Notes: generated by a model not told the origin, from the sequence alone. A stretch of DNA of 64,000 nt from Dichomitus squalens LYAD-421 SS1 (GCF_000275845.1 NW_006766892.1:49800-113799); one strand, 5' to 3'; positions 22,153 through 33,879 are shown, counted from the stretch's first letter. Made by a program: numbers and translations.

Positions 22153-24127
22153 ATGGATCCAGACGTGGACGACTCTAACCCAATTACTGCGCCTATGCAT
22201 GTCATTCTTCAGGATGCTCTTGACGAGGTGAATAAGCACCATATGCTGGCGCACTCACTCGTCTTACCTTACATAGTTAGTATCCATCAGAACGTCTACC
22301 GCAACAAAGGGCGACGCCCTGGTGGCCATCGAACATGTACTCGCCGAGACGTCTGACCCGAGGGCTGTGGGGCTACTGGAATACTTTAATGAGCTGCAGG
22401 ATACGTTTCAATGTAATGGTACGTATTCCTCTTATTCGGTGGGAGCGCGCCACATATGCCCTACTCTAGTGTCATCACGGATTATCTCGTGGACGTCAGT
22501 TACTTCCGGTCTGCTTGACAAAGCTCTGCACAAGGGTTCTACTGATGGTAAGTCGCTCGATCATTGGGAAAATGTCTAATACCTGACGGAACTTTTAGAT
22601 GTCAGGAGATGCGAAGTCATAAGCTTTTCCTCCCAATTGGCCCAAGGGATGTCTATCATTCAAGGTGTTGCCTTGATACACAAACCGAGCAAGCAATTTC
22701 TTGGCCGGAGATACTCTTTAGAGGTCTTGTTAGACCTTCTACTCGTGTCACGCCATTTGACTACCCCCACTGCCTCCAGCATGCCGACATCACCGATAGC
22801 TGGCGTATCTTCTGCCTCACCGCCGAAGTCGTCTGATGCGCCTCTTGCCTCTGTTATACTTGATACCTTGCTGTGCATTCTGGTCGACTCCAGCCCTGCC
22901 CTGCGCGTCTTCGAGGACTTAAATGGGGTTCAGGTTGTCGTCAGGATCTTGAAGCGGGCAGGTACCCCAAGAGAAGTCAGGTTGGCACCTGCCGATATGA
23001 TCTGTTTCTCGTGATGAGACTGACTCTTCTCAAGGATGAAGTGCCTTGAATTCCTCTACTTCTACCTGTTGGACGAGACCACTCCTCCAGAACTTGCCCC
23101 CGACGCTGTCGTATCTGACATGTCAATTTCCGAAACGCCCACCGCACGATCGACAATCTCGGATCGCTCTAACTCCTCCCTCACGGCAGCGTACTCAGCA
23201 GGATACTCAACCGCTCCTTCATCGAGATCCTCTTCAGGCTCCTCAGCGTTTTCCGTCCTTTCTACCTCTACAACAGCAACCTCCGCGTCGTTGCTCGATG
23301 CCTCGATATCGCCCAAGCCTCATACGCACGTTGATACACCTGCGAAGCCAGCCTTGAAGCCGAAGTCCGTCATTCCCGGACTCACGCCCTCAACACGCAA
23401 CATAACCCCTCCATCCGGCGGTAGCAGCGCAAGCGCGCTCGGCCGTGTGCAGTCACGTTCCAAGTTGCTTATGCTAAAGAACGAGGTAGATTATGTTCCG
23501 CTCAGCCCAAAGAAGCCCCAATTATCGCATCTCGGCCGCGGACCAAGCGGGCTGCGCCCGAAGCCCGAGCGCGGCCCAAGTCACTCCAAACTGCGTCTCT
23601 CAAGCGAGGTGCAACCCGCTGAGGACACCCGTGGTAATGACCTAGGCGGGAGCAGCCTCGCGGCCACTCGATGGACAAGCCCGAACACTCCACACGCTTC
23701 GCGCGCCTCGCACTCGCACTCACGCGGGATCTCAGTCTCCTCCATCTCGTCTATTTCGTCCATCTCCTCCGTCGAGTCTGCTTCTCTTCGCACAGGGCAA
23801 CCCCCAACCACCCCAGGCACGCGTCGCGATAAGCTCAAATCCAATCATACCGAAATCCTCGAGACGCCCAAGCCTGCATCGTCTAAGGTGCAGGCGCATC
23901 GACGTGCACAGAGCCTAGCAGACTTCTCTTCCCCTTCCGCTTCGGACCTGTCTCCACTTGCGGCGTCGAGGTGTGCGAGCACACCGACAAGCAGCGGAGC
24001 GGGTACGGAAGGCCACAGGGGGCCAAAGACCATGGCGGAGAAGAAGGAGATTTTGGGGACGATGCTGGGGAATGTAGATGCACTAGTTGAGGGCGTGAAG
24101 AAGGCTGGAGTCTGGGGGCTGAGCTGA
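22153..24127 (+). CDS. cdc14: Cdc14-type septation initiation network protein
   Basis: Five exons (22153-22227, 22277-22418, 22500-22547, 22599-22980, 23035-24127) encode 579 residues. The N-terminal half matches the fission-yeast SIN Cdc14 family (not the phosphatase of that name): DALDELVSIRTS, LLEYFNELQDTFQCN, SSQLAQGMSIIQGVALIH, and MKCLEFLYFYLLDE after the last splice. The hallmark C-terminal motif KKEILGTMLGNVDALVEGVKKAG sits at the very end. Between them is a Ser/Pro/Thr-rich insert of about 270 residues with a run of Ser-Ile repeats (near 23730-23775), likely disordered and phosphorylated. In S. pombe Cdc14 binds the Sid1 kinase at the spindle pole to time septation. A single copy is expected. 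Identification is firm; regulation is not visible. Confidence 0.87.
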
Positions 24128-24426
24128 GCATAGGTCTGTCATCAGCTTCAGACAGGGAGGGATCGAGATCGAACCGTTTGTGTTCGCGTATGTTCTCCAA
24201 CGTGCTATCATTGTTATTGTTGCATTGCTATCTGAATCAGTTGTTTTGTGACACTTTCGCGCAGGTATCTAAGCAATATAGGACTTCTCAATATGCAATC
24301 CGGCGCTTTTGGATACAAGGGAATCGTTTCCGGTGATGCTGCACGACGATTCATTTTCGTATGGACGCGAGCCTATCACCGACTACTTCACCTTCTCAAC
24401 ATTGCCGGTACCTTGTTGCATACGTC
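24128..24426. other. Convergent 3' intergenic region
   Basis: Between cdc14 and the second terpene synthase. No gene recognised. Confidence 0.35.
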
Positions 24427-25762
24427 TCAGCCATCCAACCCTACCGCAGCCCACCCCAGCTCGTCTATTGAAGCTACTTCCACCGTCACAGTTGGTTCGC
24501 CGGAGTTGCGCTTCCGCTTGGGAAGGAGTGGGACCCTGCGCGTCTTCTGGTACTCCGCACCACGGCTCCCGAAGTACCGTCCGCCCTCGAAGAGCCAGCA
24601 GTAGTTACCTCGAACCCACATGGCGATCCGCTGTATATACGTATCCAAGTCCCGGTCGACGGCGGGCCCGAAGGAGGGGACGAGCTTCATGGTATCGGAG
24701 AAGCGCCTCTGGGCGTCCTTGTGGTAGTCCGCCGCCCACTCGACGGCGCTGTCGAGGTTGAGGCCGAGATGGTGTATGACGACTGTGATGATGTTATGCT
24801 GGTCGTTTCCCGTCCCTTGCTCTCTGTTGTATGAAGCGATGTCCTGCAACGACGGTCAGACGCCTGCGTGGCGGACACGGAGAGGTGCTGGAACGTACGT
24901 TGTCCAAGGCGATCATGTCGGCAGCGAGGTACTCCAGTTCACGCACGACGGGATGGTATAGTGCCTCGTCCGGGATGGACAAATGCAACTCGCCTATGAA
25001 ATACGAGGGGCCCATGCCGATGGTACCCCTTCGCAGCTCGAAGTAGCTCTCGATCGAGCGGATAGTGTGGTTATCCCGGTCTTCTGCCTCCGCGACGAAC
25101 GAGTTCATCAGAACTTCCATAGACGTCAGAAAGTGCTTGTTGGCCTCGGGAGTTGCGGTGTGAAAGACACAAGCCGCGAATCTGCGACAAATACCGCCGT
25201 CAATGCTCAGTTTCATGGTGGGACAGACCCTAGGTTGATGATTATAGACGCACTGACTCATCATCTCCCCTAGAATTATTTCTCCAGCAGGACGAGGTGT
25301 GTCGGGGTTGCACAGTGCATCCATCACCACAGTGGCAATTTCCCTGACCATTGGTGCCGGGGCGACGTCGGTGAACTCATCTAGAGTGAACAGGGCTTGC
25401 ATCAAGTCGATGCCTGCCCGTACATCATCTAATGACGAGGAAGTAGGTAAGTCCACACAGTCAAACGCTCTGTGTCCGCGAAAGGTGACTCCACCTTTGG
25501 AGACGTCCGGATAGGCTAAGCCGCATAGCAGTCCATAATGGCATTTATTCCATACTTTCTGGGACTCCGGGGAGTATATCCCAAGAGACTTGAACCATAT
25601 GTTTGACTCGATTGTAGCCTCCTCGGTATAGGGGTTGAACTGTCGCGGCCACGGCCAGTCAGCCAGGGTGTCAGGGAGGTTCATGTACCTTTGGTCCACG
25701 TCCGACATCCTGTTAGCCGTAGGACGGGATACGCCAGTCACCCCTAATTCATCTGAGGCCAT
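24427..25762 (-). CDS. Sesquiterpene synthase, copy 2
   Basis: Four exons (25762-25495, 25428-25254, 25181-24899, 24843-24427) encode 380 residues. Motifs are complete: DEFTD at residues 106-110, NSE motif NDIASYNRE at 242-250, and GRYFG near the end. MNLPDTLADWPWPRQFNP is the classical N-terminal block of basidiomycete class I synthases. An ATG at 25708 has an A at -3 and would give a 362-residue protein closer to family size; it may be the true start. Introns 1 (66 nt) and 2 (72 nt) are multiples of three without stops, so unspliced messages stay open. The copy shares exon 2 length and intron positions with the synthase at 4690. It acts on farnesyl diphosphate in the cytosol; product unknown. 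Two decayed relatives lie directly upstream of it (26594-27785). Confidence 0.9.
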
Positions 25763-26593
25763 GGAGAGTTATTAGATGGAATCGTGAGGAATGGATCGAA
25801 TGTGTATGGAGATACTGCCCCATTTTCATCTCGAAGACCTTTATCAGCGTTGTCCGCGCTTGATCCATGTTTCAATTTTAGAGCAAGCGAGTCATCCGAT
25901 GCATCCGATGTGAGCTCCCGTATGCGTATCACCACTCGTTTGACGTAACTTGTAACTCACAACGCCGATGAGTTTGCTAGAATGCTACGACCCTGGGGGT
26001 ACCACCAACCCCCGTGAGTTTTGCCGACGCCACTTCATTGTACATAACATGGAGATGGAAGTAACGCCGTATGGCATGGTGGCTTCTGCGTTGGCAGTTG
26101 AAGCACCTAATATCCGCCGGCAATAATAGCTGAGTCCACCTTCCTAACTTCATCGGCGGTCCGCTTGCTCAGCTGCTGTCACTTGCCATGAGCAAGGTTC
26201 ATTGCACTCACGAATGCTGGCGTCCAGTTTTCCCGCTATTTGGGTGCCCGGGATAATATCTGCCGAGCACAACGGCAGCTGGGGTCTTTTTTAGATCGGG
26301 TTCATCGACCCCATGATTCTAGTCGACACCTGCATACATAAGTGCACTCATCTGCGGCTTTTCAAGAACGCTGAATTGCTCACCGCCTCTAAAATAAAAC
26401 CCTGATTCATCGCCATCCTCAGTCGCCAAATCAAGATTCAGACGGTCTTATCTGTTTGAGCCTCATCTCTCTACCAGTGGTCCCTCGACCCTGTCCATCC
26501 ATATTCCCGGGTACGCGCTTCTCAGCAAGGCATGCGCATATATACTCCTGTCAGTTGAGCATGGAAGGCAGGCAGGCAAGCGTGTAAACGATA
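25763..26593. other. Intergenic, no recognised gene
   Basis: Upstream region of terpene synthase copy 2. A 63-codon minus frame (25744-25935) overlaps its start and has no recognised motif. Nothing else seen. Confidence 0.4.
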
Positions 26594-26930
26594 TTATGTG
26601 CCTCTATTCTCTTTGTGACAGCTCGCGGCCCACTCCCTCGCGTGATAAGGGTTCAATCCGGATTGGTACATCACGACCGGGGTGTTCTAATTTTCAAGGT
26701 GGCTTGCTCTCTGTTGTATGAGGCAACGATCTATTTGAGATATGACAGTCAGCGATGCACGAGGTTGAATGCGGCAACTCCTTGGGAGGAGCTGTGTGGG
26801 ACTCAGGGACACTGACATTGTCGAAGACACAGAAATTGACGCTAATGTCCTGTCCGATGAAGTTCATAGAAGAGTTGAGTATGATTGCAAACCGCTGTCT
26901 CCCGAGCGTTCGATGGATATGCGTCCATAA
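26594..26930 (-). pseudogene. Sesquiterpene synthase fragment A
   Basis: On the minus strand, DAYPSNARETAVCNHTQLF matches the synthase block before the NSE motif. It is followed by ELHRTGH and an in-frame TAG, an intron-like stretch after FDN, then IVASYNREQA (NSE region, with the Asp replaced). In another frame come NTPVVMYQSGLNPYHAREW and CHKEN, then a stop. The piece carries at least one nonsense and one frameshift change and lacks both the N-terminal half and the C-terminus. Confidence 0.75.
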
Positions 26931-27349
26931 GGCCGTATCAACTGCCCATCACTTTCCCGCGCTTGTAGCTGAGTACCAGCCCCGGGCCTCGCTCCACGTG
27001 GAAGGGTGGTTTGCAGACCTGACCTATGAGGCCTGAGGGGCGTGTCCCTCAGTTCGGCGAGCCTCGTTGTGGGCTACTCGCTTGGCGCACTCTCTGCCAA
27101 CCCTGCATCACGCACACGGGGCCAAATTTACAATCTCGTGAACACGAGGTGAGTTGCCATCTGTAGACGACTGGTTTATATCTTCACTGTCTTGACCAAG
27201 ACCAAAGAAACTAGAGGCATCGGTCCATGAGATGCAGGAATGCCTGGTTGGTCATTGCCTTTGGCATCGAACGAAATTCCATCAAACCTTTACAGTAGCG
27301 ACAAACGGGATCTGCGCTAGCTCCTCCACCAGTGGCACCGCAGAGGGAC

Positions 27350-27410
27350 CTACAACGAGGGTTTTGTCTCCATGGGCTATTTGCCCATGGAGACACAACC
27401 CTCGTTGTAG
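27350..27410. repeat. Near-perfect 28-bp inverted repeat with 5-nt loop
   Basis: Arm 27350-27377 (starting CTACAACGAGGGTTTTGTC) pairs with 27383-27410; only one of 28 positions mismatches. The loop is TATTT. It lies between the two terpene synthase pseudogene fragments. Confidence 0.9.
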
Positions 27411-27489
27411 TCTCTACCACCGCAAGCTTAGTTCTTCGCATCTCGGGATTCATCACGCGCTTTGCAAACATCCACACCATACGTATCTT

Positions 27490-27785
27490 CTAAACTTCGA
27501 GACCCCTCTGCCCGAAGACCCTCCCGGATTCAAACCTCCAGCAGTCGTTAGCCCGCGGCCAGTAAACAAGACAATTTGTGCACTTCTGCAAGTCGGTGTC
27601 GACTGCTGGGCCGAACGAAGGCAAGGAGTCGAGGGCATCCATGCCTCTATCTCTTTGTGATAGCTCGCGACCCACTCCGTCGCGTGATAGACGTCTAGCC
27701 CGTACTGATGCTTTACGACGGAGAGGATGTTCCAATCCCCATAGCGGATAGCTTGCTCTCTGTTGTACGAGGCACCATCTCAGGG
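27490..27785 (-). pseudogene. Sesquiterpene synthase fragment B
   Basis: Minus-strand ASYNREQAIRYGDWNILSVV continues to YGLDVYHATEWVASYHKE, matching the NSE block and following helices of the synthases. After EIEAWM a frameshift moves the homology into another frame, which reads LDSLPSFGPAVDTDLQK, NDCWRFESGRVFGQRGLEV and stop. The conserved Arg-Tyr of GRYFG is Arg-Val here. Its DNA aligns with fragment A around 26610-26720 (shared GCTTGCTCTCTGTTGTA and CTCTTTGTGA stretches), so A and B are duplicates about 1 kb apart. Confidence 0.8.
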
Positions 27786-28405
27786 AGAGGAGACGAAACA
27801 GTCAGCACTGTACGAGGTCGACTGCGTCGACTGTGCCGAATGAGAGACACCATGGACTCAGCATTAGCATTGGCGCTTAGGGGGCGCGTGAGACCGGCAG
27901 CATGGAGCGTTGTATCCCACAGAGAGGAGCAGCCGGAACGAACAACGAATGGGAGGATGGACAAGAACGTACGAGGTCAAGGTGCGGTCGGCGTCAGGTA
28001 AGAGACTGCATTCTAATCGGTCGCCAGCACGGTACCCGTGCTCACATGTCAGCCGAGTCATCTGATGGAGTACGCTTGACACCGTATCAGCGTCGTGCTT
28101 CGCCCATAGTACTTTTGGCCCGACAGTGATCGGAGGTTCAACTCAACAATGACATGTTGCTTGCTCATCGCACGCCACCCGAAGCATCTTCTATATGTAT
28201 GACAATCTTCCATGCAGCCACTGTGAGTATATGCAGCGCAAAGGCACCATCCCGATGAGTCTATCGTAAACGTCTTTGATCGGCGCATCACCAGTATCCC
28301 AACAATGAGGAGCTAGGGTCTCCAGCTCAGGACCATTTGCGAAAAGAGTCGTCATGTCCAGATTCACGTGCATTTCCAAAACAAATTACTCGCCATAGCG
28401 GACAA
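27786..28405. other. Intergenic, no recognised gene
   Basis: Several short minus-strand frames (for example 28191-28379) show no domain. May contain further decayed synthase sequence beyond recognition. Confidence 0.35.
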
Positions 28406-30999
28406 TCAAGGTTCATGAGAGGAAATTTCCTTTTCGTCAACCCGTACGCCTGTCTTGTCGTACAAATCTGGGGTTCGCGTCCCCTCAACTGTCCGAACAG
28501 GCCCCTTGAACCACTTCCGCGCGGAGACGATCCACCACAGACTTGCAAAGATGACTACGGCCATGATGATAACGACAGCATAGTCTAGGAGAATACCATG
28601 GGTAAGTCAAGAGACTCAGCTAGGAGCGAAACAAGGCTTGACATACTCATTGTTTGCGCAGTGGGATGGGCCTCGGGCGGAAACATTAAAAGAACGGTTA
28701 TGAAGCAAACCCACAGCACAGCAATGATCCCTATGGGCATGTACCATCTCCCCAGTGAGAATGGTCCCCTGTGTAGCTTATCGCGACCAGAGGTGATACG
28801 CAGAAAGATCGGGGTCACATAGGAAACATAGAGTCCGATGACCGATGATCTGCACGTAGTCCATGAGCATTCAAAGCACGGAGAGAAGGACCGCAGAATG
28901 AATAGGACCCACCCTGCCAAAGATGACAGCGCAGTCTCCGAAAAGCCGAGCAACCCACAGAGTCCTGCAAGCACCATCACAAGCCAGACCGCATTGACCG
29001 GTGTAGAAGTGTATGGATGGATCTTCTTCCACCACCTTGATCCGGGCAGCGCATTATCCCTCGCGAACGCAAAAACGACTCGCGAAGCGTCGACCCCTTG
29101 CGCGGCCCCCGTGACGTACTGGACGACAATGATCAGACTCCATATCGCGAGCATGCCACGCTTGCCAAGGACATCGAGGAAGAGTTGCCCCATGGGAAGT
29201 GGAAGAGCCGTATCCAGGAGTTGAGGGACGGAAGCAGCTGCAAAGGATGCCGCAATGAAAAGGAGCCAGCCGAGCGAAGCTGTTGCACCGACGCCGACAA
29301 GAATCGCAATGGGGGCCGCGCGGGCTGCGCCTGCTGTCTCTTCGGAGATGTGGGCCGCAGAGTCATCTGTTATGCAGGACCCGGTGATGAGTAAGGGCGC
29401 AAGAATCGTGGATGTCTACGTACAGCCGGTCAATGTCCACATCGGTGATGTGAAGGCAAGCAAGAATGCCCAACCGCCTGATGGCAGTCAATATCCGCTT
29501 GAATTTGAAGAGGTCTCGTAGCTTACTATTTGTCCATCCAGTGTTGTTCTCAAACATCGTGAACGCAGTCTCTGTTGACACCCTCTGATCGCCACTGCAC
29601 ACAAGCAAAACGATTATGGCCGCAATGGTGGTTCCAACTACCCAAATTGTCAATTCATGACAGGGGCAGACGTGGTGCAAACACCATCAGCAAAAGTGTA
29701 AAAATATCCTACAGGATTGCGGACATTGCCTGAAGCGCCATTTGTGGCATGGTCTTGCAATACCGGAAATGTATTCCGAGAGCACGCAATACCGGCAATA
29801 CCTCGCAATACCTGCAATAATGCGAAATATTGCCCGGTATTGCCGATATTGCCTGGTCTTGTAGGATATTGCAAGGTCTTGCAATATATTTACGACATTG
29901 CAAGACCACCCATGACAGCGCATGATCTGACGTATATTGCGCGCTCTCGCTGAGTATTGCCTGAACGGGCAATACGGCAAAAGATTTTTACACTTTTGCT
30001 GATGACATGGCAAACCTACTGTTGATTATGACATAAAAGATGTTCAAGCGAGCTATAACCGCTGTTGCCGCCGAACAGACAATCCCATGGGTAAACAGAA
30101 TTGCAAGCAAGATACCGAAAGTAGGACCAGCTCCTAGGTTGATCTTGCCGTCAGAGCCCACGCTTAGCGCTGTCGTGATCATTTGGGCGCTGAGTAGAAC
30201 CGTTAGCTATACGCCCTCGCCACTCTGATTCAACGATGCTCTTACCACGTGAAGTCAATGAAGCAGACTAAAGTGACCTGGCCAGTCACGTTCGCCCAAC
30301 CCGTGATCCAGCTCGCCAACGGCGCCCACTGGGGTGGGGCGAGCTTGGCTGAGAAATAATACAGCCCTGCACTCGTCCTGCGGCAATATATGCATTGTTA
30401 GAGCCGGCAGCAGCAGCATGTTGGTGTTGTGCAGCGTCGTATTGCGTGGAGTCAGCAAACTCCAGTTATACTGTGCTATTACTGGCAGGACGTACGGCAT
30501 GGCAGACGTGAGCTCAGCTAAGGACGCGGCTATCGTCATAACGAATAGGCATGGGATCAGCCATCCAAAAATCATCCCGACGTGCCCCCCTGTACAGAGA
30601 GCGATCACATTGGTGAGCCTGAGCAGCGCTCGCGCATCTATGAAGCGCTATACAACGAGACATACCGGACACAAGTGGGAAGGACATCGTTGACGACACC
30701 GAGGCGACGACGCCCATAATCGAGAACGCGAACGCGATCGTCTCCACCAACTATCAATGTGATGAGCAAGTACGGCACAGTCATGTCTTCAGTCAAACCT
30801 CTGTTTGCCGTAATGCGTTCTAAGAAGATAATTGACTTACAGAAAACTCCCGCTTGAAGACGCTTCGATACCCAAGCTTCGCCAGGAGTACGTCATCAGC
30901 GTGCTTGACAGCCGTCAGACCTTCGCTATCCATGCTGAGGTGGCTGCCCTTCAGCTCCTCAGCAGGTGCCGGTGGGTTGGATAGCTTCTCCTCTGACAT
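28406..30999 (-). CDS. APC-family amino-acid/choline transporter (Uga4/Hnm1 type)
   Basis: Minus-strand exons run from the ATG at 30999 to TGA at 28406. The N-terminus has DDVLLAKLGYRSVFKREFS, a signature of this subfamily. Then come FAFSIMGVVASVSSTMSFPL, SGGHVGMIFGWLIPC, SAMPTSAGLYYFSAKLAPP, GWANVTGQVTLVCFIDFTC, RLNIFYVIINIGTTIAAII, TGYDSAAHISEETAGAARA, VTGAAQGVDASRVVFAFARD and the exit motif KWFKGPVRTVE near the C-terminus. Twelve membrane spans are expected. Relatives import GABA, choline or polyamines at the plasma membrane or vacuole. Every join restores conserved sequence, so the gene looks functional. One intron (29638-30018) is 381 bp because a 320-bp inverted-repeat element sits in it; without that it would be about 61 bp. 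Substrate is not predictable. Confidence 0.87.
29685..30004. mobile_element. MITE-like element with 21-bp terminal inverted repeats, inside an intron
   Basis: A 21-bp terminal repeat (CATCAG then CAAAAGTGTAAAAAT) at 29685-29705 is repeated perfectly inverted at 29984-30004. The interior has seven GCAATA and six TATTGC copies, arranged largely as GCAATA on the left and TATTGC on the right of about 29825. There is no coding capacity. The element fills most of intron 29638-30018 of the transporter gene. No clear target duplication longer than 2-3 bp is visible, so the superfamily is open. Confidence 0.75.
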
Positions 31000-32030
31000 G
31001 TTGCCAGGAAGGAAGTAATTGTGGAAGGAGGTCGTCGCACTCACGACGTACGGGGGGGCTTCCCTGCGGAGACGTCGGAGGTCGTCTGCTTATGCCATGA
31101 GCGGCGTCTGAAGCGCCCTCTCAGTCTCTCCGCAGCCATCTGACAGCCACGGTTTTCCACAGCCAATATTTCATCAGCCAAGGCGAACGGCCATCCCACT
31201 CCAAGGCGCCGCGTAGTTGGGAACAGGACGCTGAAAGGGTCTGGATATCTGGTTTGAAGGATAGCATGAGAAGATATGTTCAAAAACGGCATCAAAGCAA
31301 CATGGGACTTACGACATGCTCTGACTATCACGTTGGGGCAACCGCCGAGCGTGAGGATGTTTCGAAGCCTCTTATCAGTACTTGTACCACTCAATTCATA
31401 GCTCCCGATGCGTGCGACAACAGTGGGGGGCGGAAGACTTGAAGAGGTCTTACAAGTCTATAACAGAAAGAGCAGTGGCACCGTATCTGTCTGTGAAGGA
31501 GCAAATCACTGATCCCGTACATGGTTGTGCGAGTACAAGACACTCCGGAATAGGCGCCTATGAGGCCAATCCGGTGACCCGATTCAATTAGCACGCGAGT
31601 CGCTCCCAACTGGTGTCGTCTTCAACCAAGTGATTCTCGCGCTGTCATGACTGTCCACTTTTTCAAGCACTTTCACTGTGATCGCCTATGTCTTGTCTCT
31701 GATAAAGTACCACGATATCCAGCACCATGAGGAAACTGTGACTGTCCCAAAACAAGCGCGCGTGTGGTGCCGATAAGTGGTAGTACTATGCTTCCTCCGA
31801 GATGCCACGGACGGCAATACTGTATCGCTGCCAGCCTTATCAGCTCAGCCTCGCGGGGTAGTAATGACGTAGTTCAGAAGAAGCAGCCTTATCGGTCTAC
31901 TCAAAGTCCCGGCGGAGGCCCGTGTCTACGTCTACGTGCTATCTCAATAACCTACTCGCTCCCGCAGGATCGCTACTCTTCCGCTTACTATCGGCAGCAC
32001 TGCGAGTTCAACACACCCTTATACTGAAAC
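31000..32030. other. Intergenic, no recognised gene
   Basis: Divergent promoters of the transporter (minus) and the deacetylase (plus). Short frames without domains; no repeat recognised. Confidence 0.4.
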
Positions 32031-33879
32031 ATGCCACGAAAAATCCTCATCGGATTCGGTGTCGATGTTGACGCCGTTGCCGGATGGTGAGTAACAACCG
32101 CCGTGGGTTATCTATGTTTGACGTCGTGTCTCAATACCAATACCAATGCCAGGCTCGGCTCATACGGCGGAGAGGATTCACCGTTGGACATCTCGAGGGC
32201 AAGCTCTCAATCTCGCATTGCTCTGTAAGCTATCGGCTGATATGTGCCCTCCATCGCATTGCCACGCAGGGTGTGTACGCTGGAGAAGTGGGCACTCCCC
32301 GGCTTCTCAAACTCTTTGCGAAGTACAATATCAAGACCACCTGGTTCATTCCTGGTGCGGACGATGAAATCTGTTACAGGTATCGCGACTTAAATCTTTT
32401 ATACCAGGTCATAGTCTTGAGACATTCCCTGAGCAGATGGCTGCTGTCCGAGACGCTGGTCATGAAATGTATGAATGTCCCGCGATCTTCACATCAGGGC
32501 CACATGCTGAATGTGACTGCGCATTCCCAGTGGCCTGCACGGTTATTCACATGAGAATCCTGTTGCGATGACGATAGAGCAGCAGCGCGACATACTAAAC
32601 CACACCTACGACTTACTTACAAAATTCAACAACGGCATTCCTCCGAAAGGGAGCGTAGCCCCTTGGTGGGAGACAAGCAAGGACGGTAGCTTTCTTTTGC
32701 TAGACAAGGGCATTGAATACGGTATGCAGAAAGGGTTCGAGAATTGTGTACTCGCTGACGCATTCCGTTCAATCCCCTACACAGATCACTCCAACATGGC
32801 GCACGAGTAGGCAACATGCACTGCTACATTCATCTACAACATACTCTAACAAAGCAACGCCACAGTTCACAGGCTTACTACCTACGTGATCAAGATCTCT
32901 GGACGAAGATCGATTATAAGGCGAAGGCAGAGACTTGGATGAAGCCTCTCGTTCGTGGGAAGCAAACGGGGCTTGTGGAAATTCCCGGGAACTGGTACCT
33001 CGATGACCTCCCTCCTATGATGTACGGGGTATCGTCTCTCGCCTTCCTGTGCACCAAGCTGATACTATTGCATATCAGGTTTATCAAATCTAGTCCTAAC
33101 TCTCACGGATGGGCGAGTCCTGTGTAAACATTTGATGAATGGGGTGCGCAACTGACAGAAGCCCCGCAGGTGAACTCTCGGGATGTGGAGCAACTTTGGA
33201 AGGATATGTTCACGTACCTGTACAGGTCAGTTGCCGATACGCGGTGTCTCCATTGAGCGAACAGCAGCTGTTCGCTCCCCTTTTGTAGCACCGAGTGTCG
33301 ACACCTAGTACTTACTGCGTGCCGATTGCGCTGAACAGGGAGGAAGAGAATTTCATCTTTCCCATCACGATCCACCCCGATGTCAGTGGGTGAGTCGCGT
33401 TCCTCTGGTATGTCCAACTTTGGCAGGAACGCTCATAAGGGTATTTGATTAGTCGTCCTCATGTGCTGTTGATGCTTGTGAGTTAAGATGCTTTCTCCTG
33501 ATGTTCCTCATCTCTGTGCGAGGCTCCTATCTTGAGGCTGAATGCCTGGCGCTGGACGCTTCTCCGACCCCCAAAATGCATTCCTGCCGTTTGTACGAAA
33601 TCATCCATCAAGCTCCTGCGCTATTTCGCGCAATGCGTTTGCATCTCCATCTCCGTCATCGACACATCTTCTCACCACGTTTGCCCCTTCTAGGAACGCT
33701 TCATCGAGTGGGTCAACACGCACGCCGACGTGCGCTGGGTGCCTATGATCGACATGGCAAACGAGTTCCGCGCGAGAGTCGCCCCACCACCCGGGGCGCT
33801 CATGCCTCGGGGCTTCGTCCCCACGCCCCCCTCGGCGTCTGCGCCGCCCGCGAAGCCTCCTTTTACAGCCAAGCTGTGA
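32031..33879 (+). CDS. Polysaccharide deacetylase family protein (NodB fold)
   Basis: Twelve short exons give about 321 residues starting [19 protein letters not shown]. NodB-homology features are GVDVDA (catalytic and metal Asp), [21 protein letters not shown], the metal motif LHGYSHE (His-x3-His), [19 protein letters not shown] and [15 protein letters not shown]. The subgroup resembles cytosolic deacetylases of the peptidoglycan-deacetylase/allantoinase-like type, since no signal peptide is present. Two introns appear to use GC donors: after LDISR (AGG|GCAAGC) and after SHGW (TGG|GCGAGT); both joins restore conserved sequence and phase. A broken paralogue lies at 49756-51307. The substrate is unknown; the family removes N-acyl groups or hydrolyses related C-N bonds. 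Confidence 0.83.
33255..33277. repeat. Short perfect palindrome in a deacetylase intron
   Basis: Arms GAGCGAACAGC and GCTGTTCGCTC flank a single A. It sits in the intron after the exon ending FTYLYR. Function, if any, is unknown. Confidence 0.6.

Noticed and set aside
26645..26665. GGTTCAATCC-like tRNA B box
   Set aside because: It lies inside the terpene synthase pseudogene and aligns with the coding relic in fragment B.
28406..30999. Transporter disrupted by the inserted element
   Set aside because: The element lies wholly inside an intron; donor and acceptor are intact and the protein joins correctly across it.
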